Source of the DNA: Adineta ricciae
Lineage: Eukaryota > Rotifera > Eurotatoria > Adinetida > Adinetidae
Direction of reading: 5' to 3'
NCBI GenBank assembly: GCA_905250025.1
Contig: CAJNOJ010000008.1
Coordinates: 967,925-1,031,924, forward strand
Length of the DNA stretch: 64,000 nucleotides
Below are positions 11,572 through 25,433 of the stretch, in pieces. Under the pieces are notes generated by a model that was not told the DNA's origin, searched no databases, and was given only the letters and a program-made list of their open reading frames with translations. Each line of letters begins with the position of its first letter. The stretch's first letter is position 1. Position numbers and translations under genes: made by a program.

Positions 11572-12299
11572 CTAGCCGGAGATGAAAAGCGTCATGATGA
11601 AAATCTCATCGGTCAAAAACGAACAAAACAGTATTTAATAAAACTTTGAATGAAATTTCTTCGAACAGATTCGAAAATAAAATATATCGAATTGTTTTTT
11701 TAGTTCATTCATGATAAGCCACTTTCGTCGAGCGATGGACGTGATAAACTCAATGAATATGGCTGAGGCCAAGCCTATCTTATGTTCAGCAACCCTTAAT
11801 GAACGTTCTTCTATTTCCTCGTCTTCATTTCTATAGATTTTTTATTCATCGAAAAAAATACACAAGAAGAGAGAAAAACCGAACAAACAAACAGAAAAAA
11901 AAGAAAACTGGGCAATGTAGCAGAAATTCAATCACTGCTCAGAATCGAATCGCATTTCGTCAAATGTATATATGTGTAAGAAACGTACGCGTATCCCCTC
12001 TTCTCTGCTTTCGTTTGTAAACATACAACAGTCAACAACAAAAAGAAAATAAGACAAAACAACAGGAAATAGTTATGTGATAATAGTTAATGAACGAGCA
12101 AATATCTTGAATAGGATATAAAAAGAAGAAGAAAACAAATGAACACATAGGTGCTTTACCCAGAGGGCACAAAGAGAGAAAGAAAAAACGAATACCATGA
12201 TGATCTTCTCGAAAGTGTCTGTGTTTCTTTTTCTGCTTTTATTTGAAACCAAAAAATGCATAAAAGAAATATATGTATAAGGAGAATGAATCCGAACAG
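11572..12299. other. convergent intergenic region
   Basis: 3' flanks of the CCAP-like gene (+) and the PP2C gene (-), with purine-rich low-complexity stretches. No gene supported. Confidence 0.5.
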
Positions 12300-14852
12300 C
12301 TATTGGGTTAACGCAGAAACTGTGCTGCTAGATGAAGACGTATCGCCTGATGAAGAATTTGATCGAGCCGATTTATCATCATGTTCATCCTTTTCATCAT
12401 CGTGATTGTTGTTTACTAATGGCTAAAAAGAGAAATGTAAAAATAAGAAAATATTCATAGCAAACTGTGAAGTCAAAACCGAACTAAATGGGAATGCATT
12501 CACTATACACTGTACTTATTTTCGTATAAAATGCTAAAGTTGTTTATTCAGCTACTTGTAGGTGAACAGATTTGCAAAAAAGAAACAAACGCAACAGAAA
12601 AATTTCATGTGTAACACTAATTGTGAAACGATGAAATAGACAGATAATAGCTACGGGAAGAAATTGGCATAGATATACCGCATTGCTGTTGAAAACTTCC
12701 GCTGAAAGAGATAGGATTTCTGCTTCTTCTCTACTTTCAAGTCTTTGATAATTATTCAAAGCAAAATTCTATTCAATTACCCCACTGTTAGAGTTGCTTG
12801 TTGGATTTGTTCCTTTTACTAGAGAATCAAATGTTGTATCGAAAACAGACCGTCTAAACAAGACAGATGCTTCGTAGAAAACATCCGTTTTTCGACACGA
12901 ATGTCTTTTACTTTGAAATAAATCCACCGCAAATCGGAAGTGCTTCGTGAATTGACGATTGTTCGTTAAGAGATGTCACAACTTGTTGCCAAATGGTATT
13001 CCCATCCAAACTTGCTTTATTAGGATATCGACCGCAGATTTCTAGAAAAGAAATGAAACGTCAGTTTTTTAATTTGATCTATATGAATCAAAGATCTATT
13101 TTTAGATTTAATTATAACAGATAAAAAGATATGTAAAAGTCGGCTGACCTCCTGTGAGATCCTAATGAGTGCCTATGTCTTCCTCAAGCTAATTGTTCTT
13201 TTTTAATTTAGAAAAATTCGAAGTGAAATCGAAAGTCTCGGACACTTTCTACGCTGAAAGAATCTTTATCTTACCAGCTGTTTTCTTTCGAATTTCGTGG
13301 TTCAGAGCTTCATCTTTGGCTTTGCAATCAGGATCTGGTTTTGGTGCATTTTTAAATGCGATAATAATCAAACTCATGTTATCTTTGCTGCCCTAAACAT
13401 AAACATCAATGCTCACATACTTCCCATTCGTACAACGCAACCAACTTTGTATAAACACATATCGAGTACTGTATTGGCTATTTCACACAAATCATCTGTA
13501 ACACGCATTCGGCCAAGAATATATTTTGCTAAATCTTCGTTAGTAATTACGTCCCAGACACCATCACATGCAAGCACGGCGATTGCTACTTGTTCCTCGG
13601 GTTTGGTTGAAAACGTATGATAAGTTACTTCAGGCTCCGGAGAAACGAGCTGTTGATCTGGACGACGATTAGGATTGTTTTTATATTCGAAATCTCCAAG
13701 AGCACGGGATACAGCTAAGGAACCATTGACTCGTTGAATAAGTACAGTACCACCGGCTTCCTGAATTCGTTGGCGTTCAGCTTGGTCACCTAAATTTTTT
13801 GTCATATGAAGAAATTTGAGTGATAGAATAAAGTGGCTTACTAGGTTTGTGATCTTTTGTAGCAAGTAATATTCGGCCGTCAGTCGAAGCGAGAATTCCT
13901 CGTGAGTCACCGACATTAAGAAAATAGATTCGTTCTGTATCAATCAAACATGATATTGCTGTTGAACCGCTTTTATCATCTACAAAATCGTTTTCATCTC
14001 CTCTCTCTGTCTTTCGTTGTTCTTACCTGGATTTGCATTACGATTTTCTTCTCTCCATTCGTTATCGAACTTAAAATAAGCATCTTTAATAGCCATTTCG
14101 AGTTTATTGAAATCAAGTTGGGACGATGTTATTTTCGAAAGCGATTTCAAATTTGCATTTTCCTGAACTAAGCCATCCAACGATGAAACAATGCGTAGAT
14201 GAAGCTTGTCTGCTGATTTGACTGCAGTACGAAATCCTGCGTGGCCATCGAATATACCAAAATAGGACCAAAGTGACCATCGATTATCATCTAATTTCAG
14301 AACTGTGGCATGAGCATCTTCCATATCCACACTAGAAAAAAAAAGAGTAGAAAACTCGTCGAATTCAACAAACTAACAAGTGAATTTCTCACCGCCATCC
14401 TTGCATTGATCCGAGACCATATCGCAGATCGTCACTTTTACCACTAATGTTGTGTTTTTCGGTTTTAGGTTTTTCCAGAAACTGACCCATGAATCTAAAC
14501 AACATACAATCAATTTCAGCTTACTAAATATGTAAACGATGAGCAATAGGCCGTAGAATCACTCGTAGTGATAAACCTACCCGTACCGAATTGTAGATGA
14601 CGGAGGTGCGTCACCTGCATTTGTTGGAGTTAAACTGAAAAATTGGCGAAAACGTGTCCAAGTGTCTCCGCTCGAAACGCAATTCGATCGATCTCTTGTT
14701 GTATTATGTGTGTCAGTTTTCCCAAAAAACGATTCAAACCACCATGATGAATTCGTCTTCTCTGTTGAATCCGACATGAACTTTTCTATCTGTTTGTTTG
14801 TATCACGAGTCACCCTCTCTTTTACACTCCCCCTCTCACAATGCTTTAGCAA
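12300..14852 (-). CDS. PP2C family Ser/Thr phosphatase (PPM1A/B-like) with N-terminal extension
   Basis: Multi-exon metal-dependent phosphatase. An N-terminal exon (ATG 14852 or 14777) splices at GG|GTAGG to [15 protein letters not shown] and GLGSMQGWR, then VDMEDAHAT. Downstream motifs are [10 protein letters not shown], a short exon with [20 protein letters not shown] and [11 protein letters not shown], then [35 protein letters not shown] and [20 protein letters not shown]. The metal-binding Asp residues of the DGHAG, CDGVWD and GSKDN motifs are present. PPM1A/B dephosphorylate stress MAP kinases, Smads and IKK. The [13 protein letters not shown] segment is the usual N-myristoylated PPM1A/B start, so the extra 5' exon would bury the acceptor Gly. 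The acidic Ser-rich C-terminal exon (12300-12425, ending TVSALTQ) may be alternative, since the preceding exon also has its own stop. Confidence 0.85.
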
Positions 14853-15905
14853 ATAATTCTATACTGTTTACTATGCTGACATTCTTTCTCGTTTTCGAAC
14901 GACATGATAAAAGAAAAAAAAACAACAGCGAAGAAGAGAAGGATAAAACGAACTAGGTATGAGAAATGAAAGTACATACCTGTTTGTTTATCGTCACAAG
15001 ACACTCACACGCACACACAGTTTGAAAGATATTGAATAGAATTTCTTGTTTTAATCGTGATCGATTGGGATTCTAAACAAGGATTCAATGATGGCCGATG
15101 TCAAGACGAACCACTCGCCTTACTTGTAAGAAGAAAACATCCGATTCCAATGAAACTTGTCAAAGAAAAATTCAATTCTAAAATAATCAATGAGAAGAAA
15201 GAAAACGACTGAATTAATTTCCATTTAATCCTGAATAAAACTCTTGAATTTATCATATACGTTTGTCTATCCTTCCGGAGACGACTTTGTCACTGAAAGA
15301 TGACAGGAGAAAAACAAAGAAGATGAGTTCAGAGGAAGAAAAGTTTTACTTGAATCAGTGAAGTGAAAAACATTTTAACTAATAGATACGAACAGAACGA
15401 GATGGCGAGACGTGTTCAAAAACGATTTCTCTCTTTTTTTTTTGTTTCTTTTCTCTGCATTACATCTTTGACCGTCATCGTTAGTTGTCACCATTGACAA
15501 TGTATGTTTGTTCTCTACTTTGACGGGCTCGATTTCGATTGGCAGTTGAATCGATCAATGCTATTGGCAAATAGATGTCGAAGGAATCTTTGTTATTATC
15601 ATCTGATGATTTTTTTTCAATGTTCTCTTATCGATCGGCTTTCTTTTTCTTTTCGTTTCTTTACTTAAATAACTGATGTAAATTGAGTCAATATTCGAAT
15701 ACGAACAAGAAAAATCCAGGTGATACGAAGAAATTTTTCTATGGAAATCATTGTTTTTGTTGAAATATTTTACATGTCGAGTATTTACTAGAAATCTTCA
15801 GATAGAATTCCATCTGCGTCTAATTGTTATCGAAAAGAATTGAAACATATTGATATATCGGCAACTCTCAATTTCGTTGCTATTGTTTCTTTCAGACGCT
15901 AATCA
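14853..15905. other. divergent intergenic region
   Basis: About 1 kb between PP2C (-) and the MAP3K (+). A 5'-UTR splice acceptor (TTTCTTTCAG, ending about 15896) precedes the MAP3K start. No gene seen. Confidence 0.5.
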
Positions 15906-18900
15906 ATGGGTCCATTGAAAGTCGTTCTTCTGACCGAATCGGATTCATTGAAACCAGATGTCAACCTTCCATACAAATACTATGGACAGAAATTATGGGA
16001 AACAATTCGGACAGTTGTTGAACAACTTCAATATCGATGTGAATCAGTTGAATTGCACAAACTCGATTTTCAAGAACATGAATCGGTAAACAAATATCTT
16101 AGCGCTGACATTGTTATTATGGTAAGAAAATATCAACTACTTGAGACGAACACATGACTAGAATCGCTGTTATCTTATCTTTTCTAGGACGTTACAAACC
16201 AGGATCGCCGTCCAACATTTATGTACCACAAAGGCAATCGAGAAAGTATGGATTGTCTGGATGATATCGTGTTAATTCAAGCTAGTGGTGTTGAAAATGA
16301 CAGTGCGATTCAAGATCTGAAAGTAGATATTTTATAATTGGGATATTTTGTATACTATTCAAGTCTTTTTCATAGACAACATGTAAAATAAAACGATTGA
16401 TTGTCTATCGATATGACGAAAGCAAAAATGTCTTCTATGATACCACTCAACCGGCCAATCCTTTCCCGCTGCTTAGTACTAATCTCAATCTTTTCCTCAA
16501 ACGTGCTGCTGACAATATACAGTATATCTTCAACTTTCCAAATCTATTGCATTCTTCTCTCTCTCTGCAGGAAAGGACTTGCTGATAGATACATATCTCG
16601 AATGAATACAAGCAAAGCTGAATCCCAAGATGACAATACTTATCGTCAAGTATTCACATTCATGTGGAATCTTTCGAGTGAAATGATAACCATTTGTGTT
16701 ATTGTAGTTCTTATGGAACGAAGTATGTGATGAGATCTTGAATGAGAACAACCACGAATCTGCCACGCCGAAATTGATAACTAAATTGATGTACGCTTTT
16801 CGAGACATTCAAGTGAGTATGTTTGATGCTTAGCATAAACCATGTCGTATGGATTTTCATTGAAGGACTATGAATCAATGATAAAATTAAACGAACGTTG
16901 TGAACAACTTAAAGAAATTGGGAAAAGAATTAAGACTAATATGATGATCTCATATTTAACTGCATTTGCCCGTAGTCGGTAATATTCATCGAAAGATAAC
17001 CTTCTCCTACTTGAGTTGATTCAACTGAATTTTATAGACGTAATCAACCCGGTGATCGTGATGAAGCTCTGAACATTCTCGAACGTCTATGCCAAACGAA
17101 GAAAACCGAGAGTGAACTGTCTAATGACATAATTTGTTTATGTGGAAGAATTTATAAAGATAAATATACAGAATCATCATGTACAGATCAAGAATCATTA
17201 GAAAAGGCTATTGAATGGTATAGAAGAGGCTATGCAGCTGATCCAAATATTCAGTAAGACACGCACATGTTTTAAAGGATAATTCTTATGAAGACCAATC
17301 ATTTAGTGCTGGAATTAATCTACTCTTTTTATTGGCAATTAAAATAGAAGATTTGAAGAATAACAATGAAGCATACAGAATCAGTAAGTTCTCTTTCGAA
17401 CATAGCAAATCCTTTCGAAAGTCAAAAGAGAATAATCGATGTTTTCGTGCAAAATACGTTTGTTTGTACTTACGCATAAAAGATGATTATCATATCCTTT
17501 TCTTAGTTATCCAATTGAATGCTCTACTCGGTAAAAAAGGCCGCTCACTACGAGATCTGACGAATTATTGGGATGTTGCTACTTATTTTGAATTACACGC
17601 TGTTCAACGTGATTGGTCCAAAGCTTGTCTAGCTGCTTTACACATGTATTTACTAAATCCTCCTATTTGGTATTTAAAATCGACGATCAATAACTTAAAA
17701 ATTCTTCACCAAGCAACACGTATGCGTGACAAGGAGAAACTTCGCGAGCAATTATCGGAGACAACCGATGATGAAAATGTTTACAGCTTTTGGATAGACT
17801 TTTTTACTGATGCAATCAATTCAAATTCAACATCAAGCGAGGAAAGAGAATTACCAGCTCAAGTACCTGTAAGTATATCAAACAATTGTCAACTATTTGC
17901 ACGAGATATTCTCGTTGTTCAAAGATTCTGGTTTGTGATAATTACGAAAAACACGATGGAACAACGCTGAAAAATGTCTATGTGGAATCTCATTTACAAC
18001 TAAATTTTCATACGGGGAGTGAACCGGAAACCCTTGTGATATATACATTAGCGAAGCCATCACAAGCACAAGTCGATGTATCAGTTAGAACAATTCATAT
18101 GGATTCTATTCGATCGATAATGTATGTTGAAATCGATATGTTGGTTTTTGTGAGTAAATGCATTTTTTTTAGAAATGTAAAACGGGATAATCGTTCAGTC
18201 TTTCTCTACGCATACGAGAATGCTGAAGCATTTCTATCCGTCGAACTACAAATCTTTTTCTCCTCAGTCGAACGTCGTATCGCGTACGTAGATATTTGAT
18301 CGGTAAACATTTCGATTCTTGTTGATTTATTTTTGTACAGATTCAATGAAAAAATGTCAAAATATCGAGTGCAAACAAATATTCCTGAAGTGGAGCCGAA
18401 ATTCGATGTAAGTAAATCTCATGAAAGAACAAGCACATATGTTATTTTTAACCATTTATCGAAATAAAATGACCGAGGCCGTACAATGCAGTTTGTTTCG
18501 TTTGCCTGAAACACGTCAAGTGTTGAAGGAGTTGTATTCTCTACTTCAGGAATAAAAAGATTTTAAAGTGAAGAAAATATTTGTTGTATTTATATCAATT
18601 TTAGCTTGTCTTTGATCGTGACCCGCACGAGCAGCGCACTGCACTGGGTCAAGGAACTTATGGCAAAGTTTATGTTGCCCATGATCGCAATACATGGAAA
18701 AAATTTGCAGTTAAGGAGATTCCAATGCGTAATCCGGTGTACACTGATGTTCTCGAAAACGAAATCAAAATCCTATCAACACTTAGCCATAAGAATAGTT
18801 TGTTGCTTTCTGAAAATATATGATCGATATTGTGTATGTTTTGTCTAGTTGTTACATACTACGGTTCGGTTATTGATCGTTCGAAAAAACAATCGGTGTT

Positions 18901-21780
18901 CCAGATTATTATGGAATATGTTGATGGGTTAGTTCATGACGAATAATGTTGAATGAGTTCAAACGCATTTTTGTGTTCTCAGAGGAAGTCTTTCACAGCA
19001 TCTGTCGAAATTCGGGCAATTTCAAGAGCCCGTTATAAGAAATTATACGCGACAACTTTTGGAAGGTTTACAGTACCTCCATGAAAATCATATTTTACAT
19101 CGAGATATCAAATCAGCAAATATTCTTGTCAATTCAAGAGGGTAAAGGACAAATTCGATTTATTAACTGACCCGAATCAATATCCGACTTTGTAGAGAAA
19201 TCAAAATCGCTGACTTCGGTACATCGAAACGACTTGCTGGGCTCCAACTTTGTACAGAAGACAGTGTTGGTAAGGCACATAAGGTTAAAAATACTATGAA
19301 AATAGACATACATTAGGTACTTTACAATATATGAGTCCGGATGTTGTACTTGTGCCACCGATGGGCTATGGGCCTGAAGTAAGTTTATTTCGGCAGACAG
19401 AACAGCGTTTATGTATGTTTCTGTTCAGGTGGATATTTGGAGTGTCGGATGTACGGTAATAGAAATGGCGACTGGTAAAATGCCGTTTCATAAAGGTAGA
19501 AACGATCTAAAGATGATGGTTTGTAAAACATCTAGAATTTTTACTTAGTGGTTAATGCCGGTGCTTTGCTACTTAAACTTGGTAGTGAAAGACAGCCGCC
19601 AGATATTCCGCCAGAATTATCTGACACAGCAAAGGATTTTCTCTCCAAGTAAGTTCGTTACCAAAGGATTCGCAATACACTTAGTCTTTTTAGATGTTTT
19701 GAACCAACTGATAAACGTCCTTCGGCAAAAGATCTATTGAATCATCCGTTCTTCAAGTATGTTTTATGCTTTTATAGATCAGCATCATAGTCGATATTTT
19801 CCCCATTTAGATTAAAGTTGGCACGAGACAATAATGGAAGTAAATATTACTCTCTAGTTTCAACTCCTATTCGAACTATTTCTTTCTTTTAGAGAACGGC
19901 GGAGAAAAGGGACAGGAGAGGTAGCATCTCAAATGACAGTTGATTTACGACTGAATGAACTGTTTCTGTCTAATTTCAGCAGTATACATGTATCTGACTG
20001 TTCGTTACCATATCATCGAAGTTTCAGCGAAGAAGCGGGCGTGCTTGAGTATGTTCTTTGAAAGCATTTATACAATAATTAGAGATGAGATTTGTGTAGG
20101 CCAGCAAAGAGTCTTGAACCTCAGGTTTCAATTGACGATCGCCGTCGATCGGAACTAATGAACATTATACGTGATAATGACAGTCGAGAAGACGTAAGAG
20201 TGTCGTTTCCAATGGCGAATTTGTCAATAATAATTTCTTTAGCTTCTTGGACAATGGATGGATTTAATTGACGAAAAAAATGAAACAGAAGTTTTGACCA
20301 TTGTAAACGATCTTCTGTGCTCTTTCGCGCATCGTTAACTCGCATCTTTTTGACTTTATCTAGGACAAGCTCCGAATCCTATTGTCTGGTATCTGTGAAT
20401 ATTTAGAAGACTTAAATGAACGCTCATTACAAATTGCGCTTGGTAGGAACAGAGCTAACGTTTGTGTTAATGTTTGAAAATTCATTCATTTTATAGAACA
20501 AATCTGTGATAACTCTACATTGGATAGTGACTCAAGAACTGACCTCGAACGGTCATTTTACCTCTTTATTAAAGCGGTATGTATTTAACATTCAACACAT
20601 ATATCGATAGTAATCAATTTTACTTTTAGACTAATACTGTCCTGTCATCGAAAAACGGTCTACCTCCTCATGTTTTGTTCGCTCTCGATAATGTTATCCG
20701 TCGTGTTGCTGAACACCTTGTTGGTTTCATTCGGCCAGGTGAGAAAGTCTTCCTTTGAAAATCTTCATCTGATTCGTTCACTTTTGAAAAAAAAACAGAT
20801 TTTCTTCCGGCGGTTAGCAACATAACACCGATTACGCCCAGTGATTCGACAACAATGAGTTCTACAAATACGCGATCACCGCTATTTCTAAGTATCAATG
20901 AAGGAAATAACGAAGAAATGGCACGTTTACATCAACTATATCTTAAACTTGTTCATGCAAATCGAGAGTAAAATAGACCAATTTCTTCTGTCCCGTATAT
21001 CATCATATATTGTTTCCTTGTTTAAAGGCAACTCAATAAATTGATCACTATTGAAAGTAACAACAGCATTAAACTAAATGAAATCATGAGCAATCAGAAA
21101 AATGACAATTCACCCAGGTAAATTCTTCTGCTCATGTCTTCGCTAGTTGAAAGTACTTCTCAGAATGTTAAACTTCGTTGATAATATTCTACTTCTGCTC
21201 ATACTTCAGTAACACTTCAATATTTCGACGCGTGTTTGATATGATATTCCGTACAATCAGGTTAGACATTTTGTACCCATACATACATAGAATGATGCAC
21301 GTCTTTGATTGCAATCTTCTTGTTGGACTTCGCTTTAACAGATTTTCAAATGCATATTTTTTTGTTCGACAATTCAAATAATCAAAACTGATTGCTGATT
21401 GGTTTCTTTTAGTAAAACTGTTGGTTTATTCCTGCCCGTAGAACCATCGCCAGAAAACGAGATAACGGTAGTCAATTTTTTTTTTCTGAACATTTGTTTT
21501 CTACTTCGTCTTCGCCTATGCAGAGTGCCGATCCATCGACTATACAGGAGGCAACAGAAGAAAAAAAGCGACCAACTCATCTAACACCTATGGCAGCAAT
21601 CGCAAAACAAGCCACGTAATTTGCTATTTTGAAGCTGGCAATCCTTTGATTTACTTTTCTTTATTCTCTAGACGATCTCGAACACTTGTTACTATGGAAC
21701 AAGAACATGACCAATTGCTCAAATCTCTTCTTGATAATCGAACTCGACTGAACCAGTTACTAAACTCTGCAAACATTTGA
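15906..21780 (+). CDS. ASK1/MAP3K5-15-like stress kinase
   Basis: Long gene with many small introns. The N-terminal regulatory part matches ASK kinases: [21 protein letters not shown] then [20 protein letters not shown], a helical region with [14 protein letters not shown] and [14 protein letters not shown], then [20 protein letters not shown] and [21 protein letters not shown]-like segment follows. The kinase domain (about 18605-19755) has [75 protein letters not shown] and [20 protein letters not shown]. The C-terminus is helical/coiled-coil and ends near [22 protein letters not shown] kinases sit above MKK4/7-JNK and MKK3/6-p38 and respond to oxidative and ER stress. The activation segment has unusual substitutions (see findings). 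Confidence 0.87.
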
Positions 21781-22422
21781 TAAAAATATCTCCCTGGTTT
21801 GTTCCTCTCATCTTCTTTAGTAGAATTAGCATATGCGTAATAACGTAGTGAGTTTTTTATTCGATTCATATGGTTTATTTTGCAAATCGAATAATTCTTT
21901 TCAACTTGTTGTTTGTGTGAGATCAAATTGTGACTTTATTTTTTTTTTTTGTTGTCAATAATCTGGCAATGTCTTTTGTGCTATTATTCACAGTTGTTTC
22001 TTTTTCTACTATATTTTTTCTCTTGTATACATTTTATCAAAGCGTGTCCTTTTTCTCCTAGTTTCTCATCTGTACACGTATGGGTGAACCTCGTTCTCGA
22101 AAGTTAATATCAATCAGTTGAAAAGTTCAATAAAATTTCTGACAACAGTTCAAATTGAATAGAAACTACCAAGTTTGCGATAAATGTTTTATTTTATTTG
22201 AAAATGATCATAAATATGCAAACAGATCAAATAACATAAAACATGATGCGATAAAACAAAAGAGCAAAACAAACCAAGACAAAAATGTTTAATCATCTCT
22301 ATTAACCTAATCGAATAACAAGAAAGAGAGAGAGAGAGAGAGCAACAACAACAAGTAGGAGTGCAAATGAAAAGAAGTAGAAAGAATGTTTCAGCCGGAT
22401 GTTCGAATCATTTTCCTCACAA
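21781..22422. other. convergent intergenic region with GA microsatellite
   Basis: 3' flanks of the MAP3K (+) and ribophorin I (-), T-rich, with a GA repeat at about 22323-22343. No gene seen. Confidence 0.55.
22323..22343. repeat. (GA)n microsatellite
   Basis: A run of GA units in the 3' flank of ribophorin I. No function inferred. Confidence 0.75.
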
Positions 22423-24494
22423 TCAATATTGATTTAGAATCGACGTTATACGTGTAGCGATGTCACGGATTTTGCCTCGTATCTGTTTTTCTTGTTCCAA
22501 GTAAACATTCTTGTCCAGTCTGCCATTGACAAGTTTTTCAGCATAACCACTCAATGATGATTGAATATCGCGTTGTTGAGAGTCAAGTCTGAGAAACTCT
22601 GCAATCTACAAGTCAAATTAGATTCATTCTTCCGTTTGATTCTACGAGCGGGGAAAACAAACCTTTTCAGCGGCATCAGCGCTGTCAGCACGAACTTTTG
22701 TTTGTAAACTTGTTAAATCTTGTTGAAGATTTTTAAATTCACTTTCCAATTTCTTCTTCAGTTCATTGAACGCTTTAAGATCTTTACTGGTCTTGTAGGA
22801 GTTCAAAGCATCTTCTAATTTTTCGTACAAACTTGTTCGTTTGATGTTACTATCCGAAAGTTGTTCCCAAATTGCTTTAATACGAAGACGTGTTTCATTA
22901 CTTTCATTGTGAGTTATGGAGAAGTTCAAACGGACTAACAATATAACCAAACAGAATAAACCGAATAACGGAATGACAATTAACATGGGTTCGTGTAATA
23001 GCATGATTTTGTCGAATGTATAATGAATTTCGAAGTCTTGGATGTGTTGAAATAGCATATTGCGTTTGCTAATAACTACGACTGGACGGCCAACTGTATC
23101 CAAATATGTGTAGTGTTTTTCGTCGGGTAAGCGTTGGACATCGTATGGTGGAGCGTAGAATTCGATGTTACGAGCGTGTTCAGGAAGAATAATTTTAACC
23201 GTTACTTGTTCAAGTAATTGATCATCATAGACATGATCGATAAGACGCATCTTCAAGACGTATTGGTTTCCTCTGAAACAAAATCATATTGGATCTTGTC
23301 GAGTAAGTGAATGACTTACTTATTGTAGAGATATTGATAGGATGGAACGTTATAACCAAGAATGTAGTGAGTTTTCCAACCGCCATATAATGGAAAACGT
23401 GGTCGAATTTCAACTTCAACTTGATCTTGCATTTCACGGACATGACTAGTGGAGACATTACCGATTTCATCGCGATAATAAATATCACGGGCCGAAGCTG
23501 GTAGAGATGTCTAAAATGGAGAGGAAAATAAACAAGATGCATGTTAATATTTCTTCGTTGTTACCTTGAATGTTTTCACGGCGGAGTAACTGTCTTGTCG
23601 TCGTTGAAAGTCAAGTCTTGAAAATGATCCTTTCAATTTAGCTCCGCTATGATATATATCAATGGTTTCTTCGACAGCAATATTTCCCCAATGTGATACT
23701 TCAATCCAACGTTTTAAATTGCTCACAGTTAAGAATGGATTGTTGTTTTCATAGTGTAACGATAATTCGTTGCGTGTAAATGCAGCAATGTTCTCATAAG
23801 GACCGTAGGTAATGGTTTGTTCACTTTTAACGACAGGTTTTGGTGTTGGACTGTAGGATTCAGTGCGATCAGTTGGTAATGTCACAACAGTTTTTTGTGT
23901 AGTAGTGGCATAACGTGAATAGTAGTAAGTGTTGGTTTTGTAGAGAACTAATTGTTTTTCAGCTTGGGTGATTTCTGTTGGATACATACGAAGAGCATTG
24001 GCATGAACAACTTCAATTTCGAGTGTGATAGTTTGACCAGCACGGAGTTCGTTGGGTAGTTCAATGCGGTAAGTTGTTCCTCTATAAATGCGATGAAATT
24101 AACAACTGATGATTTGGATGTTTTATCTTAACTTACTTGGTTTTATCAGCAGCTTGTTGTTTGACTGGTAAAGCAGCTTGATCGTCGGCATTTTTACCTT
24201 TAACCTGAATAAGAAAAGAAATAGTACCGGTAACATCCTTCAATTGAATGCTAATTAACTTACAACAGCTCCAACGAAAGCTACATCATTAGCATGTTGT
24301 GATTCGACCACATAATCGTAATAACGTGCGCCTTTTGTTCCTCGATTTTCAACTGTTACACTTATTGTTTCTTTTGGTAAATGCGAAACAAGATCAAGAG
24401 CTCGCTCAACATTTGTATTGATTAAATTATCTTGTTCTTGTCCGAAAACAAGACCAATCGTCAGACATAGGCAAATTAACGAAAAGCGCCGCAT
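22423..24494 (-). CDS. RPN1: ribophorin I, oligosaccharyltransferase subunit
   Basis: Spliced minus-strand gene. A signal peptide ([18 protein letters not shown]) is followed by the ribophorin I luminal domain: [138 protein letters not shown]. The membrane anchor ([20 protein letters not shown]) precedes a cytosolic helical tail ending [11 protein letters not shown]1 is a non-catalytic subunit of the ER oligosaccharyltransferase that holds substrates next to STT3 for N-glycosylation. Length and topology are normal for the family. Confidence 0.93.
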
Positions 24495-24866
24495 CTGAAA
24501 CGAAAACTTCTTTATTAATATGTTCGAAAAAAGTCAATTTTAAGTAGTAGTAAGCAATGTAAATCCTCTTCGTTGTGCTGTGGTGGCGAGTAAATGGTGA
24601 CAGCGCGTCGTAAGAGGGAAAGCAGAACTGTTGGACCAATCGAAAGCAGTTTCGTAACCTCGTTTTACTCTTTAGTTTAAAAAAATTTGCAAAAGTATTA
24701 ACAGAATATTCAATTCTGATTTTCCTATAATTATACACCGTATTACTCGTCACCTTCCAAGTGCATAGATGCACAAACAGAGTAAATGCATTAGGATGTC
24801 GCTAGATGATCAAGATATCAAATGAACTTTATTTTAGGAAAAGAAAAGTAGACAAAACATTTGTAT
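24495..24866. other. short intergenic region
   Basis: About 370 bp between ribophorin I and the two-TM protein gene, both on the minus strand. It presumably includes the ribophorin I promoter. No gene supported. Confidence 0.5.
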
Positions 24867-25433
24867 TCACGGATGATGACGACTTTCATTTATAAGGAAT
24901 GAAGATGATTCAAAATTCTTATGTATAATCCCACTCGTTTGTCGACATTTTGATAGAGCTGTAAAAGAATTCGGTGCTGTTATCATTTCATCATTGGACA
25001 TATGTAGAGCGTCTTCAAAATTCGATGAAGATGAAACTGATGTTTGCGGATTAATCTGTGATGGTGGTGGTCGCGTGATTGGCACTGTTTGACTACGCGT
25101 CAGATAGATGGTTTTAGGTCTTGTAGGTACTATTGAATTTTCTTCGACAATCTCCTTTGCTTGAGATAGTCGCGGTAGTTTTATAATATCTGGTATTTGA
25201 GTTTCTAATGAATTGAGTAGATTTTGTTCGCGCCGTTCTCGATGTGTTTCGATTATTTGTAGAATAATGATAACTAAAATTGTGCCCATATAAAATATAA
25301 ATATACTTATTGCAATGTAAACTAATGAGAAATGTTCAGGATGATTCTCGGCTTCGGTGACACAGAAAACAGCTATACCAGCTAGAATAAGATTCAATAG
25401 TCCAATAGCGTAAACTAATTGTTGTGCAAGCAT
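24867..25433 (-). CDS. unknown two-pass membrane protein
   Basis: Unspliced 188-aa open frame. Two TM segments lie at residues about 4-27 (LVYAIGLLNLILAGIAVFCV) and 37-62 (LVYIAISIFIFYMGTILVII). A hydrophilic Ser/Thr/Pro-rich tail of about 125 residues contains RHR-type basic residues just after TM2 (ETHRERREQN), which suggests a cytosolic tail. I do not recognise the family. The clean hydrophobicity pattern and the lack of a competing gene support it as real. Confidence 0.6.
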   Translation of the reverse strand: MLAQQLVYAIGLLNLILAGIAVFCVTEAENHPEHFSLVYIAISIFIFYMGTILVIIILQIIETHRERREQNLLNSLETQIPDIIKLPRLSQAKEIVEENSIVPTRPKTIYLTRSQTVPITRPPPSQINPQTSVSSSSNFEDALHMSNDEMITAPNSFTALSKCRQTSGIIHKNFESSSFLINESRHHP

